DNA of 64,000 bases from Dyadobacter sp. CECT 9275 (GCF_907164905.1 NZ_CAJRAF010000001.1:1461001-1525000), one strand, 5' to 3'; positions 9,071 to 17,769 are shown, counted from the stretch's first letter. Notes: a model not told the origin generated them from the sequence alone. A program made the numbers and translations.

Positions 9071-9733
9071 CTAGCTCCGCCACAGATATGGAAAAAGCAG
9101 ATAACTCAGCGTGACTACAATCGCATCAATAGCCAGTAAAGTCCTGATCTCGTCCATGCTCGAGTCCCAGTCCAGCCCGTCGATTGCATTTTTGGCAAGC
9201 CGGATCGTCATCAATAGCATGGGAAGAATAATCGGAAAACTCAAAACGGTCATCAGGGTGGCACTGTTTTCGGCTTTTGAAGCAATCCCCGCAACGAGCG
9301 TCAGCACCGAAGCAAAACCGATTGCTGCCAGCATGATGCTTAAAAGATATAAACCAGGATCACCTACCGGATTACCCATTACAAATGCGTAAAAGCCAAA
9401 TCCTATCATGGATAAAACGATCATGATCAGGCAATTATATATTATTTTGGATAAAATGATTGCCTGTGGACTGCACAAATTGTAATAGTATAAAAGCCTG
9501 CCGTAACGTTCCTGCGAAAAACTCTTGGCAATGGCGTTTACGGCTGTAAACAGAAGGATGATCCAGAACAGGGTATTCCAAACGATGGGTGTCAGCTGGT
9601 TCCTTTTCAGGTTGAAACTCAGGTAGCAGATGAAAACAGTACTTACCACATACAGGAGCATTCCGCTGATTGCGTATTTCTGGCGCCATTCAAGGGTAAC
9701 CTCCTTCCATATGAGGGTTTTGATCTCGTTCAA
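9071..9733 (-). CDS. ccmB: Haem exporter protein CcmB
   Basis: This 220-residue integral membrane protein with six hydrophobic segments matches CcmB, the permease that pairs with the ATPase CcmA in the CcmABC complex. The N terminus (MNEIKTLIWKEVTLEWRQ) is typical of CcmB, as is the ERYGRLLYYYNL-like cytoplasmic loop. It is the first gene of the visible operon. No CcmA ATPase gene precedes it here; the region upstream is the divergent promoter region of feoA. Confidence 0.9.
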   Translation of the reverse strand: MNEIKTLIWKEVTLEWRQKYAISGMLLYVVSTVFICYLSFNLKRNQLTPIVWNTLFWIILLFTAVNAIAKSFSQERYGRLLYYYNLCSPQAIILSKIIYNCLIMIVLSMIGFGFYAFVMGNPVGDPGLYLLSIMLAAIGFASVLTLVAGIASKAENSATLMTVLSFPIILPMLLMTIRLAKNAIDGLDWDSSMDEIRTLLAIDAIVVTLSYLLFPYLWRS

Positions 9734-10039
9734 TTTTTAAGTGGCTGTTGATATCCGGTCAACGGTTACCAATTGTAATTGTCCATGGTTTGCAGAGAGC
9801 AGTACGGCCGGATCATGGCGTCTATCTATAATATGTGTAATTCCTTGCAGATTTTTCACATAGCTATGTCCTGCTTTTCCGCCACAAAAGTACTACATAA
9901 AGCCTCAGGGTAATAATAAAATGGTCATGATTTTGTATGATTTAGGGAATGGCTATGTAAATGGTTAGGTTAAATATTTGATTTACGGGCCGCGAGTGCT
10001 TACTTTGTAATTAACTATATTCAATCTAAATAATGTTGT
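9734..10039. other. Divergent promoter region between ccmB and feoA
   Basis: This 306-bp non-coding stretch separates two divergent operons of haem and iron metabolism. On the plus strand it holds a good Bacteroidota promoter for feoA (9977-10007). On the minus strand a TACTTTTG element (9885-9892) fits the -7 consensus but has no matching -33 box, and it would leave a leader of about 145 bases before ccmB. A perfect 12-bp palindrome, ACATAGCTATGT (9858-9869), lies just downstream of that element. No gene or RNA was recognised. Confidence 0.6.
9977..10007 (+). promoter_or_regulatory. Bacteroidota-type promoter of feoAB
   Basis: TTTG at 9977-9980, a 19-base spacer and TTACTTTG at 10000-10007 match the -33/-7 consensus (TTTG, TAnnTTTG) with one mismatch. 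Transcription would start near 10013, about 27 bases before feoA. Confidence 0.75.
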
Positions 10040-10267
10040 ATGTCTGTCCGGACGGTTTCTAACCTGAAAAAGGGAGAAAAGGGAATAATCAAATCATTTA
10101 ACGATAAGGTAATGTCTCTGAAATTACTGGAAATGGGTTGCATACCGGGCTGTGAAGTGAGGCTGGATGCAGTGGCTCCGTTGGGGGATCCGGTATGTAT
10201 CAATATCGGAGGAAATTACTGCCTGTCGTTAAGAAAAAACGAGGCGGCCGCCATTGAGATTGAATAA
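10040..10267 (+). CDS. feoA: Ferrous iron transport protein A
   Basis: This 75-residue cytoplasmic SH3-like protein assists FeoB in ferrous iron uptake. The family pattern is visible: L-x-K-G at the start, then SLKLLEMGCIPGCEV and a DPVCINIGGNYCLSLRKNEA segment typical of FeoA. It is followed after 24 bases by feoB in the same direction, so the two form an operon behind the promoter at 9977. FeoA is usually 75-85 residues, so the length is normal. Confidence 0.92.
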   Translation: MSVRTVSNLKKGEKGIIKSFNDKVMSLKLLEMGCIPGCEVRLDAVAPLGDPVCINIGGNYCLSLRKNEAAAIEIE

Positions 10268-10291
10268 CTTTTAACTTCTTTAACAGTACTC

Positions 10292-12424
10292 TTGAAACAA
10301 GAAAATATAAAAATTGCGCTGGTTGGCAATCCCAATGCAGGAAAGTCCACTTTGTTTAATGGCCTGACAGGGCTCCGTCAGAAGACGGGTAACTTTCCGG
10401 GAGTAACGGTTGAAAAGAAATCGGGGCGTTTTTCTCTTAAAACGGCAGGCAACCAGTCTCATGAGGTGGTTGTGGTGGATTTACCCGGAACCTATAGCAT
10501 TTATCCGAAGTCGGCTGATGAAAGCGTGGTGATGGACATCCTTGCAAATCCACTGCATCCCGATTATCCCGATGCAGTGGTTGTGGTTGCCGATGCCTCG
10601 AATCTTCAGCGTAATCTGTTACTTTTTACCGAAATCCATGACCTGGGCTTGCCTACAATCCTTGCGCTCAACATGCTGGATGTGGCATCGGATATGGGGC
10701 TTACAGTCAATGCTGTACAGCTTGCCATGCAATTGAAAGTGCCCGTGGTGCGCATCAACGCGCGTACCGGGGAGGGTTTGGATAAACTGAAGGAAGCGGT
10801 TTTGCAACTGGCAAAAAATACCGGAATTGGGGAGGTGTCTTACTTTTATGATTTCGATCAAAAGGATCACAGGATGATCGAGGAGGTGAAAGAACTTTAT
10901 CAGCTAAGCAATAATTACGTTGCCATGCAGTATGTATGCCAGCATGATAATTTTTCTTTTCTGGAACAGCCCATCCGCACAAAACTGGATACCGTTATAG
11001 ATAAATACGGGTTTGATGAAAGCAATTTCCTGGCAGCGGAAACCATAGCCAGGTATGAAAAACTCAGGCCCATTATTCAGAAAGCGGTAAAGTCGGAGGG
11101 TATTATACAGCAGCCCTACTGGACGCGGAAACTGGATGCCGTGCTCTTACATCCGTTGTGGGGATACCTGTCTTTTGCTTTAGTTTTATTGCTTGTTTTT
11201 CAGGCCATTTTTGCATGGGCTTCTTACCCGATGGATTTAATTGACGCCGGTACAGCGGCAACCATTGAATGGGTGAAAGGTATAGTACCTGCAGGGGTCC
11301 TGAACGATTTGCTTACCGACGGCATACTGGCAGGTATTGGGGGTGTCATTATTTTTATTCCGCAGATCGCCATTCTGTTTGCCCTGGTAGCAGTGCTGGA
11401 GGAATCCGGTTACATGGCGAGGGTGATGGTGATTATGGATAAACTGATGCGCAAATTTGGATTGAACGGCAGGAGTGTAGTGCCATTAATCTCCGGTGTT
11501 GCCTGTGCAGTTCCGGCTATAATGACCACCCGCAGCATCAGCAGCCGCCACGAAAGGCTGCTTACCATTTTGGTAACACCGCTGATGAGCTGCTCGGCCC
11601 GTTTGCCCATTTATGCCATACTCATTGCACTTATTGTACCGGATGAAAAAGTGCTGGGTGTTTTTAACATGGCCGGACTAGTACTTTTTGCTTTATATTT
11701 CCTGGGCCTGGCAGGTGCTTTGGGCTCAGCCTGGCTTTTGTCTCTTTTTATCCCTAAAAATGAGCCTGGTTATTTCATGCTTGAAATGCCATCCTACAAG
11801 CTGCCACGCTGGGGACATGTCGGAATGACGATGTACGAAAGCGTTAAGTCTTTTGTACTGGAAGCTGGGAAGGTGATTGTTACCATATCTATCATCCTTT
11901 GGGTGCTGGCCTCATACGGCCCAGGAGATAACATGGAAGTAGCGGAACAGAATGTAGTTGCGAAAATGCAGCAGCAGCCGCAGGAAGAGATTGATGCCGC
12001 CGTGGCTTCCGTACGACTGGAAAATTCGTACGCAGGAAGTTTCGGCCGCCTCATCGAACCAGTGATCAAACCCCTGGGTTACGACTGGAAAATAGGTATT
12101 GCCCTGCTGGCTTCCTTTGCAGCCCGCGAGGTTTTTGTAGGTACTATGGCTACCATTTACAGTATCAGTGGTGATTCGGAGGATGTACCCACCGTTAAGG
12201 AAAGGCTTGCGAAGGAGGTTAACCCGGAGACGGGGACTGCTATGTATACTCCCGCTGTCTGTTATTCACTCTTAATGTTTTATGTTTTTGCCATGATGTG
12301 TATGAGCACCATTGCGGTAGTTTACAGAGAGACAAGGGGATGGAAATGGCCGGTCATTCAGTTGGTTTACATGATGACGCTCGCTTATGCGGCAGCCTTT
12401 GTGGCATACCAGCTCTTGTCCTGA
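10292..12424 (+). CDS. feoB: Ferrous iron transporter FeoB
   Basis: This 710-residue GTP-gated ferrous iron permease of the inner membrane has an N-terminal G domain with G1 GNPNAGKST (residues 12-20), G3 DLPG at about 62-65 and G4 NMLD at about 127-130. The helical GDI-like region and a membrane part with two Gate repeats follow. The start appears to be TTG at 10292: the in-frame stop at 10265 leaves no ATG upstream, and the G1 motif begins only 11 codons downstream. A TTG start may keep FeoB below FeoA in amount. The C terminus ends in the usual hydrophobic helix. A repeat array starts 8 bases after the stop. Confidence 0.96.
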   Translation: MKQENIKIALVGNPNAGKSTLFNGLTGLRQKTGNFPGVTVEKKSGRFSLKTAGNQSHEVVVVDLPGTYSIYPKSADESVVMDILANPLHPDYPDAVVVVADASNLQRNLLLFTEIHDLGLPTILALNMLDVASDMGLTVNAVQLAMQLKVPVVRINARTGEGLDKLKEAVLQLAKNTGIGEVSYFYDFDQKDHRMIEEVKELYQLSNNYVAMQYVCQHDNFSFLEQPIRTKLDTVIDKYGFDESNFLAAETIARYEKLRPIIQKAVKSEGIIQQPYWTRKLDAVLLHPLWGYLSFALVLLLVFQAIFAWASYPMDLIDAGTAATIEWVKGIVPAGVLNDLLTDGILAGIGGVIIFIPQIAILFALVAVLEESGYMARVMVIMDKLMRKFGLNGRSVVPLISGVACAVPAIMTTRSISSRHERLLTILVTPLMSCSARLPIYAILIALIVPDEKVLGVFNMAGLVLFALYFLGLAGALGSAWLLSLFIPKNEPGYFMLEMPSYKLPRWGHVGMTMYESVKSFVLEAGKVIVTISIILWVLASYGPGDNMEVAEQNVVAKMQQQPQEEIDAAVASVRLENSYAGSFGRLIEPVIKPLGYDWKIGIALLASFAAREVFVGTMATIYSISGDSEDVPTVKERLAKEVNPETGTAMYTPAVCYSLLMFYVFAMMCMSTIAVVYRETRGWKWPVIQLVYMMTLAYAAAFVAYQLLS

Positions 12425-12431
12425 CCTCTTT

Positions 12432-12880
12432 CCGAGTTAACAGTTTTAAGTTGAAAGTTCACAGCGCTACCGCCAAGGCACACTGCTTACTTTGAACGAT
12501 CCTGGTTAAGAGTGAAAAATTAAGTGCGTTACACACTCGGCATACTGCCTATCGGAGTTATCAGTTTTTAGTTTAAAGTTCACAGTGTTACATACTCGGC
12601 ATACTGCCCACTGTAACTGTTTACTTAAAACTACAATTCCACATCATTACCAACTCGGCATACTACTTACTTTGAACTGCTTACTCAAATGTTACAAACT
12701 CGGCAACTGCCCACTGTGAACTGTTTACTTAAAACTACAAGTCCACAGCCTTACCAACTCGGCATACTGCCTACTTTGAACTGCTTACTAAAAACTAAAA
12801 GTCCACAGCCCTACAAACTCGGCAACTGCCCACTCTGAACTGCCTACTAAAAACTAAAAACTGCCTACTCCTTTAAACTG
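12432..12880 (-). repeat. 59-60 bp intergenic tandem repeat array, copy 2 (inverted)
   Basis: About 450 bp of tandem repeats fill the gap between feoB and the convergent nnr gene. The array is in the opposite orientation to copies 1 and 3. The marker ACTCGGC (reverse of GCCGAGT) recurs at 12535, 12594, 12653, 12698, 12757 and 12817, so the spacings are 59, 59, 45, 59 and 60. The 23-bp block is at 12502-12524 with one mismatch to the other copies, and the common terminus lies at 12432, only 8 bases after the feoB stop. About 94 bp around 12500-12593 are roughly 95 percent identical, inverted, to 4704-4797. Confidence 0.87.
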
Positions 12881-12881
12881 T

Positions 12882-14366
12882 TCAATCAATTTTCAGATTT
12901 TCGATCACATCAGAGGCGATCATGGCGCTCTGTCCTTTTCTGGATGCGGCCCTGTCTCCCGCCAGGCCATGCTCGTAAACACCGAGTATGGCGGCATGCT
13001 CCGGGGGATACCCCTGGGCCAGCAGGCTGGTGATGATTCCGGTTAAGACGTCACCGGTACCGCCTGTTGCCATACCTGCATTTCCGGTTGAATTAAAATG
13101 AACGTCGCCATTAGGCAGGATCACGGCTGTGTGGGCACCTTTCAGGCAAATGATTATATTATATTTCTGAGCAAATTTCCTTCCTGTCTCCAGCCGGTCA
13201 AAGTCATTGGCGGTTTCCCCCGCCAGCCGTTGAAACTCTTTGGGGTGAGGGGTTAAAATACTTTTCGCTGGAATTTTGTCTAAGAGATCATTATGCTGTG
13301 AAATAATATTAAGTGCATCGGCATCAATCACAAGCGGTAGCCTGGCTTCTGTTAAAAGTTTAGCCAGCATCTGAGCTGTTGCATCTTCCTGTCCCAGACC
13401 GGGTCCGATTCCAATAGAAGAATAGGAAGAAACTGACCCAAGTGCTGTGTTGAATTTCCGATCTACATCCACAGAAACCATGGCTTCGGGCAGCGATATC
13501 TGGGCAATTTCATAACCGCACTCAGGTATATGGAGCGTGAGCAAGCCAACACCTGAACGCAGACAAGCCTTTCCTGCCAATATGGCGGCCCCGATTTTTC
13601 CATAACTCCCGGCAATAATGAGTGCATGCCCGAAGGTACCTTTATGCGAAAATTTGTTACGCGGCCTGATGATTGATTCCGCATGAGCGGAGTCAGTATA
13701 GTAATAGGGAGTATGCTGTTGCAGCAGGTGCACGGTGTCAAGACCAATATCCACGATCCGCCACTCACCCACAAAAACCGCATTCTGTGGCATGAAAAAT
13801 GCAAGTTTGGGCAATTGAAATGTGATGGTGAACAAAGGCTGTATAATAGGATCCGTTTCCTGATTGGATTTGTCGATGAATAAGCCGCTGGCTATATCTA
13901 CCGATACCACTTTATTTCGGGAAGTATTCAGAAGACCTATTACTTTTGCCATGATACCTTCCGCAGGGCGCGATAAACCTGAACCCAGCAGGGCGTCTAT
14001 ACAAATTGTTTTTTCTGAAAGATCGGGCAGATCGGTTTCCTTTCTGATCTGAAAAGGCGTGAGATGGTCTGATAACCGCTTCAGGTTTTCCGAAAAATCG
14101 GCAGACGTATTGGCGGTATGTTCTATGATATATACCCGGACGTCATAACATTTCTGTGAAAGGATCCTTGCAATGGCCAGTCCGTCGCCGCCGTTATTAC
14201 CCTGGCCACAAAAAACAGTTACAGGCCTGGTATTGACAAACTGGTTACAGAACCACCAGCAGAATGCCTGAGCCGCTCTTTCCATCAGGTTAACGGATGA
14301 AACAGGCTCATTCTCAATTGTGAAGGCATCTAAATCCCTTATTTGCCCTACGTTCAGTATTTTCAT
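12882..14366 (-). CDS. nnr: Bifunctional NAD(P)HX epimerase / ADP-dependent NAD(P)HX dehydratase
   Basis: This 494-residue enzyme repairs hydrated NADH and NADPH. The N-terminal YjeF_N epimerase domain (about residues 1-210) has the phosphate-binding GQGNNGGDGLA segment. The C-terminal ribokinase-like dehydratase domain (about 225-494) has GTGDVLTG near residues 433-440 and an ILTPHPKEF segment. The fused two-domain form is usual in bacteria. The gene starts with MKILNVGQIRDLDAFT, a typical Nnr N terminus, and runs divergently from rplS. Confidence 0.95.
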   Translation of the reverse strand: MKILNVGQIRDLDAFTIENEPVSSVNLMERAAQAFCWWFCNQFVNTRPVTVFCGQGNNGGDGLAIARILSQKCYDVRVYIIEHTANTSADFSENLKRLSDHLTPFQIRKETDLPDLSEKTICIDALLGSGLSRPAEGIMAKVIGLLNTSRNKVVSVDIASGLFIDKSNQETDPIIQPLFTITFQLPKLAFFMPQNAVFVGEWRIVDIGLDTVHLLQQHTPYYYTDSAHAESIIRPRNKFSHKGTFGHALIIAGSYGKIGAAILAGKACLRSGVGLLTLHIPECGYEIAQISLPEAMVSVDVDRKFNTALGSVSSYSSIGIGPGLGQEDATAQMLAKLLTEARLPLVIDADALNIISQHNDLLDKIPAKSILTPHPKEFQRLAGETANDFDRLETGRKFAQKYNIIICLKGAHTAVILPNGDVHFNSTGNAGMATGGTGDVLTGIITSLLAQGYPPEHAAILGVYEHGLAGDRAASRKGQSAMIASDVIENLKID

Positions 14367-14440
14367 AGCCGATAATTTTCAAAAACGCAGGGCTTAGGCG
14401 CTCAAATTTCCGTTCCGGCGTTATAATTTTAGTCCAATCC

Positions 14441-14471
14441 TTTTATATATCAGCAATTAAGGCTAGCTTTG
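14441..14471 (+). promoter_or_regulatory. Promoter of rplS
   Basis: TAGCTTTG at 14464-14471 matches the TAnnTTTG -7 consensus exactly. A TTTT at 14441-14444 sits at the right 19-base spacing for the -33 TTTG. Transcription would start near 14477 and give a leader of about 87 bases. Confidence 0.7.
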
Positions 14472-14487
14472 CACTCGTTTTCTCAAA

Positions 14488-14534
14488 AGCTGTTCCGAAT
14501 GAAGGGGCGTCACCTCATCCGCTGGGAGCAAGCT
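14488..14534 (+). promoter_or_regulatory. Structured 5' leader of rplS, possible ribosomal protein leader
   Basis: The segment folds into an outer stem of nine pairs with one bulge (14488-14496 with 14525-14534) and an inner stem of six pairs (14499-14505 with 14513-14518). It lies between the promoter and the L19 start. An L19 leader motif has been described in Flavobacteria; whether this one is related is not known. Autogenous control by L19 is a guess from position and structure. Confidence 0.45.
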
Positions 14535-14563
14535 ATAAATTTAAATCCAAAAAAGCATTCGTC

Positions 14564-14926
14564 ATGAGCGAACTTATCAAACTCGTTGAAGCTACGATTG
14601 AAAATCGTAAATCCGAGTATCCTGATTTTAAATCAGGCGACACAATCAACGTTCACGTAAAAATCCGTGAAGGTAATAAAGAGCGTATCCAGCAGTTTCA
14701 GGGCACGGTAATTCAGCGCCGGAACCTAAACTCAACAGGTGAAACTTTTACTGTGCGTAAAATCTCCAATGGTATCGGAGTGGAGCGTGTTTTCCCAATT
14801 CTTTCACCAAGTATCGCGAAAATCGAATTACTTCGTCGTGGTAAGGTACGTCGTGCACGTTTGTTTTATCTGCGTGGACGTCAGGGTAAAGCAGCTCGTA
14901 TCAAAGAGCTTAAGGTATCGAAATAA
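14564..14926 (+). CDS. rplS: Large ribosomal subunit protein bL19
   Basis: This 120-residue protein of the 50S subunit lies at the interface with the 30S subunit. The family pattern is plain: a [13 protein letters not shown] segment, then [20 protein letters not shown]-type residues and a basic C terminus with [12 protein letters not shown]. The start at 14564 gives the normal length. It is a single-gene unit with its own promoter (14441), a foldable leader (14488) and a terminator (14950). Confidence 0.98.
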   Translation: MSELIKLVEATIENRKSEYPDFKSGDTINVHVKIREGNKERIQQFQGTVIQRRNLNSTGETFTVRKISNGIGVERVFPILSPSIAKIELLRRGKVRRARLFYLRGRQGKAARIKELKVSK

Positions 14927-14949
14927 GAATTTTTCGGTCAAATTTTTAA

Positions 14950-14985
14950 GCCCTGCAAGCGATTTTTCTTGCGGGGCTTTTGTTT
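14950..14985 (+). terminator. Rho-independent terminator after rplS
   Basis: A 10-bp stem (14950-14959 with 14968-14977, one G-T pair) is followed by TTTTGTTT. It ends 25 bases before the dapF start. Confidence 0.88.
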
Positions 14986-15009
14986 GCTTTATATGCAGTT
15001 AACTGGACT

Positions 15010-15789
15010 ATGGAAATTACATTTTATAAATATCAGGGTACGGGGAATGATTTTGTGATGATCGATGACCGATCGGAAAATTTCCCTGTGGATAACGAGC
15101 TGATCGCTCATTTGTGTCACCGCCGGTTTGGTATCGGGGCAGACGGGCTCATCCTTCTTCGCCACGCCGAAGGTTATGACTTTCGCATGGTTTATTTCAA
15201 TGCAGACGGCGGCGAAGGGAGCATGTGTGGAAATGGCGGAAGGTGTGTGGTTCGCTTTGCCCATGATCTTGGGATTTTTAGTGAGCACACTTCCTTCATT
15301 GCCGTGGATGGTCCCCACGAAGCAAGTGTGGACGGTGAGGTGATCAGTCTGAAAATGTCCCCGGTTAACAAGGTAGAGCAGTATGAGGCGTACGATTTTA
15401 TGAATACCGGATCACCGCATTATGTAACTTATGTTGACGATATCAAGGAAACAGAGGTGGTGGAGATAGGGAAAGATATTCGCTATGGGCCGAAATACGG
15501 ACCTGTGGGAGGTACCAATGTGAATTTTATTGAGGTCCTAAGAAATAATCATCTGAGTGTACGGACATACGAAAGAGGCGTGGAGGATGAAACTTATTCC
15601 TGTGGTACCGGTGTAACGGCCTGTGCGCTTTCGGCACATTTGCGGGAAGGCTGGGCTAGCCCCATTGTCGTGGATACCGTCGGAGGAACGCTCGAGGTAT
15701 CATTTAATGCGCTGCCGGGAAATACATTTGATGAAATATACCTCACAGGCCCGGCAATGCGTGTGTATGAAGGCAGGGTTACGCAGTAA
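15010..15789 (+). CDS. dapF: Diaminopimelate epimerase
   Basis: This 259-residue cytoplasmic enzyme converts LL- to meso-diaminopimelate for lysine and peptidoglycan synthesis. Both catalytic cysteines are present, in GSMCGNGGRC (about residue 73) and in TYSCGTGVTA (about residue 198). The start at 15010 gives MEITFYKYQGTGNDFV, the standard DapF N terminus. An earlier ATG at 14980 would lie in the T-tract of the rplS terminator and is unlikely. The stop is only 8 bases from the end of the convergent rhodanese gene. Confidence 0.97.
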   Translation: MEITFYKYQGTGNDFVMIDDRSENFPVDNELIAHLCHRRFGIGADGLILLRHAEGYDFRMVYFNADGGEGSMCGNGGRCVVRFAHDLGIFSEHTSFIAVDGPHEASVDGEVISLKMSPVNKVEQYEAYDFMNTGSPHYVTYVDDIKETEVVEIGKDIRYGPKYGPVGGTNVNFIEVLRNNHLSVRTYERGVEDETYSCGTGVTACALSAHLREGWASPIVVDTVGGTLEVSFNALPGNTFDEIYLTGPAMRVYEGRVTQ

Positions 15790-15797
15790 CGGCGGCT

Positions 15798-16103
15798 TCA
15801 TACAGATTCGATGATGCCGCCTTTGACATGCAAAATTTTCTTATCTGCCCACTCCGGAACCCGGCAGTAATCCATGGCGGCTACTTTGCTTCTGACGCCA
15901 TTGGTACAGATAACAATGATGGTTTGAAAGGGATCCAGAAGGTCCCTTTTTTGCCTGATATCTGCCAGGGGTATATTGATTCCTCCTTCATTGAATTCTT
16001 CAAATTCCCAACTTTCCCGTACATCTACCACCACAGTATCCGTGTTGCTACGAAGCTGTTGCATTTCTGAAAGGGAGATGTCTGTAAAAGTGTTTTTTTG
16101 CAT
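15798..16103 (-). CDS. Rhodanese-like sulfurtransferase domain protein
   Basis: This is a single-domain cytoplasmic rhodanese of 101 residues. The active-site loop is visible as ICTNGVRS with Cys66, matching the CxxGxR pattern, after a VVVDVRESWEFEEFNEGG segment. Such proteins move sulfane sulfur between partners, and the partner here is unknown. I prefer the ATG at 16103; a start 33 bases upstream is possible but adds a leader with no domain sequence. Confidence 0.88.
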   Translation of the reverse strand: MQKNTFTDISLSEMQQLRSNTDTVVVDVRESWEFEEFNEGGINIPLADIRQKRDLLDPFQTIIVICTNGVRSKVAAMDYCRVPEWADKKILHVKGGIIESV

Positions 16104-16132
16104 TCTGTTAATCCTATTAAACTGTATCAAAT

Positions 16133-16161
16133 GCAAAAACCACAGATTTTTCTCTGTGGTT
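16133..16161 (-). terminator. Terminator after the rhlE-type helicase gene
   Basis: A perfect 9-bp stem (16138-16146 with 16153-16161) is followed on the minus strand by five T residues (A run at 16133-16137). It lies 27 bases after the helicase stop. Confidence 0.8.
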
Positions 16162-16187
16162 CCTGTATTTATCTGCTGTAAATCTGA

Positions 16188-17324
16188 TTATTTCGAGTAG
16201 GGGTGGTCCTTTACTACCGGAATATTTTTAGCGATCAGTTTGTGGATATCTTTCAGGTATGGTTTTTCCTCTACATCGCAGAAAGACAATGCCGTTCCCT
16301 TCGCACCCGCACGTCCTGTACGCCCGATGCGGTGTACATACGTTTCTGGAATATTGGGAATCTCATAGTTGATCACATGCGTCAGATCGTCCACGTCAAT
16401 ACCTCTTGCCGCAATGTCGGTAGCGACCAAAACCCGCGTCGTTTGTGCTTTGAAATTTTTCAAAGCATTCTGGCGCGCATTCTGCGATTTGTTCCCATGA
16501 ATGGCCTCTGACGTTACTCCCGCCTTACGTAATACCTTCACAACCTTGTCGGCGCCGTGTTTGGTCCGGGTAAATACAAGTGCGGTGGTAATGGCTGAAT
16601 CTTTCAGGATATGCAGCAACAAAGAATTTTTGTCCGATTTATCAACAAAAAATACGGACTGGCGAATCGTATCAGCAGTAGACGAGACGGGGGTAACCTC
16701 TACTTTGGCCGGATTGGAGAGGATCGTGTTGGCGAGGGCGACAATCGCCGGGGGCATTGTTGCAGAGAAAAACAGCGACTGGCGTTTGGCGGGTAAAAGC
16801 TTAATTACCTTTTTTACGTCATGCACAAACCCCATATCCAGCATGCGGTCCGCTTCGTCCAATACGAAAATTTCGAGCTGATTTAATTTTATAAATCCCT
16901 GATTGATAAGGTCTAGTAATCTTCCGGGAGTGGCAATCAGTATATCAACACCTCGTTGCAAAGCATCGGTTTGAGGTTTTTGTCCAACTCCTCCGAAAAT
17001 TACGGTATGGCGTACGGATGCGTGTCTGCCATAAGCTTCAAAGCTTTCACCGATCTGAATAGCCAACTCACGGGTGGGTGTCAGGATAAGCGACCGGATC
17101 CTGCTTCTTTCTCCTCTTCCAAGTGGCGATTCTGACAATATCTGTAAAATAGGAATTGCGAAAGCAGCCGTTTTTCCCGTACCGGTCTGCGCACAGCCCA
17201 GCAAATCCCGGCGATCTAATATAATTGGAATTGATTTAACCTGAATGGGTGTTGGCGTAGTGTATCCTTCTTCTTTCAGAGCCTTGGATATAGGCTCAAT
17301 GAGTTCTAAATCTTGAAATGTCAT
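16188..17324 (-). CDS. rhlE: DEAD-box ATP-dependent RNA helicase, RhlE-like
   Basis: This 378-residue RNA helicase unwinds RNA duplexes in ribosome assembly or mRNA decay. All core motifs are present: the Q motif (GYTTPTPIQ), Walker A AQTGTGKT (about residues 44-51), PTREL, DEAD (about 155-158), [13 protein letters not shown] and [10 protein letters not shown]. It stops right after the helicase core, with none of the basic tail seen in longer relatives. The 196-bp region upstream has a TAATTTTG element (17471-17478, minus) and a leader that can fold (CTCCGG at 17343 with CCGGAG at 17369), so control through the leader is possible. Confidence 0.93.
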   Translation of the reverse strand: MTFQDLELIEPISKALKEEGYTTPTPIQVKSIPIILDRRDLLGCAQTGTGKTAAFAIPILQILSESPLGRGERSRIRSLILTPTRELAIQIGESFEAYGRHASVRHTVIFGGVGQKPQTDALQRGVDILIATPGRLLDLINQGFIKLNQLEIFVLDEADRMLDMGFVHDVKKVIKLLPAKRQSLFFSATMPPAIVALANTILSNPAKVEVTPVSSTADTIRQSVFFVDKSDKNSLLLHILKDSAITTALVFTRTKHGADKVVKVLRKAGVTSEAIHGNKSQNARQNALKNFKAQTTRVLVATDIAARGIDVDDLTHVINYEIPNIPETYVHRIGRTGRAGAKGTALSFCDVEEKPYLKDIHKLIAKNIPVVKDHPYSK

Positions 17325-17520
17325 TTGTGTTTTTTAAAGGGCCTCCGGTCAATACCTTGACGTTGGGCCCGGAGTAATTTGTTTAGGCTTTCCAGCCAGG
17401 AAGTTAACGGTTTTGGAATGGTTCTGGTTCAAAACGACCACCGTGATACTAACTAAGAAGCGGTAATATGCAAAATTACACAAAATGCGACAAATTGGAA
17501 CTATAACGTTTTGTTCTGTT

Positions 17521-17769
17521 CTAAATTGATTGTTTCCACTGTATGTACTGTTTTCTCATACAATGGGCGCATGGCCGGTAACCTTGAGCAACAGCTTCTT
17601 GCTCCGACCTAAAAAAGAGGCGGTTTTCCGGCTTCATACGCTTGCCTGACTTACACCCGAGTTGTCCGTAAATCCTAAGACTCATGTTTCCGCCAAAAGC
17701 AATGACACCTGCTCTGATGGCTGATTTCAGATCGCAGTCACTGATATCCCTATGCCTGATCATAGCCAT
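17521..17769 (-). CDS. Stand-alone Ada-type zinc-binding domain protein
   Basis: This 82-residue protein matches the N-terminal metal-binding domain of Ada, with an IYGQLGCKSGKRMK segment followed by FRSEQEAVAQGYRPCAHC. In E. coli Ada this domain repairs methylphosphotriesters through Cys38. Here only three of the four zinc cysteines can be aligned, and no Cys stands at the Cys38 position, so methyl transfer is doubtful. Its start codon directly follows the stop of the oxygenase gene (no gap), and the rest of Ada lies two genes upstream in the same operon. It may act as a DNA-binding or structural partner; this is a guess. Confidence 0.8.
   Translation of the reverse strand: MAMIRHRDISDCDLKSAIRAGVIAFGGNMSLRIYGQLGCKSGKRMKPENRLFFRSEQEAVAQGYRPCAHCMRKQYIQWKQSI

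Noticed and set aside
12432..12880. Possible CRISPR array in the tandem repeats
   Set aside because: The whole unit is repeated with drift; there are no short exact repeats separated by unique spacers, and no cas genes are present.
14980..15009. Upstream ATG for dapF
   Set aside because: It falls in the T-tract of the rplS terminator, and the DapF family N terminus begins at 15010.
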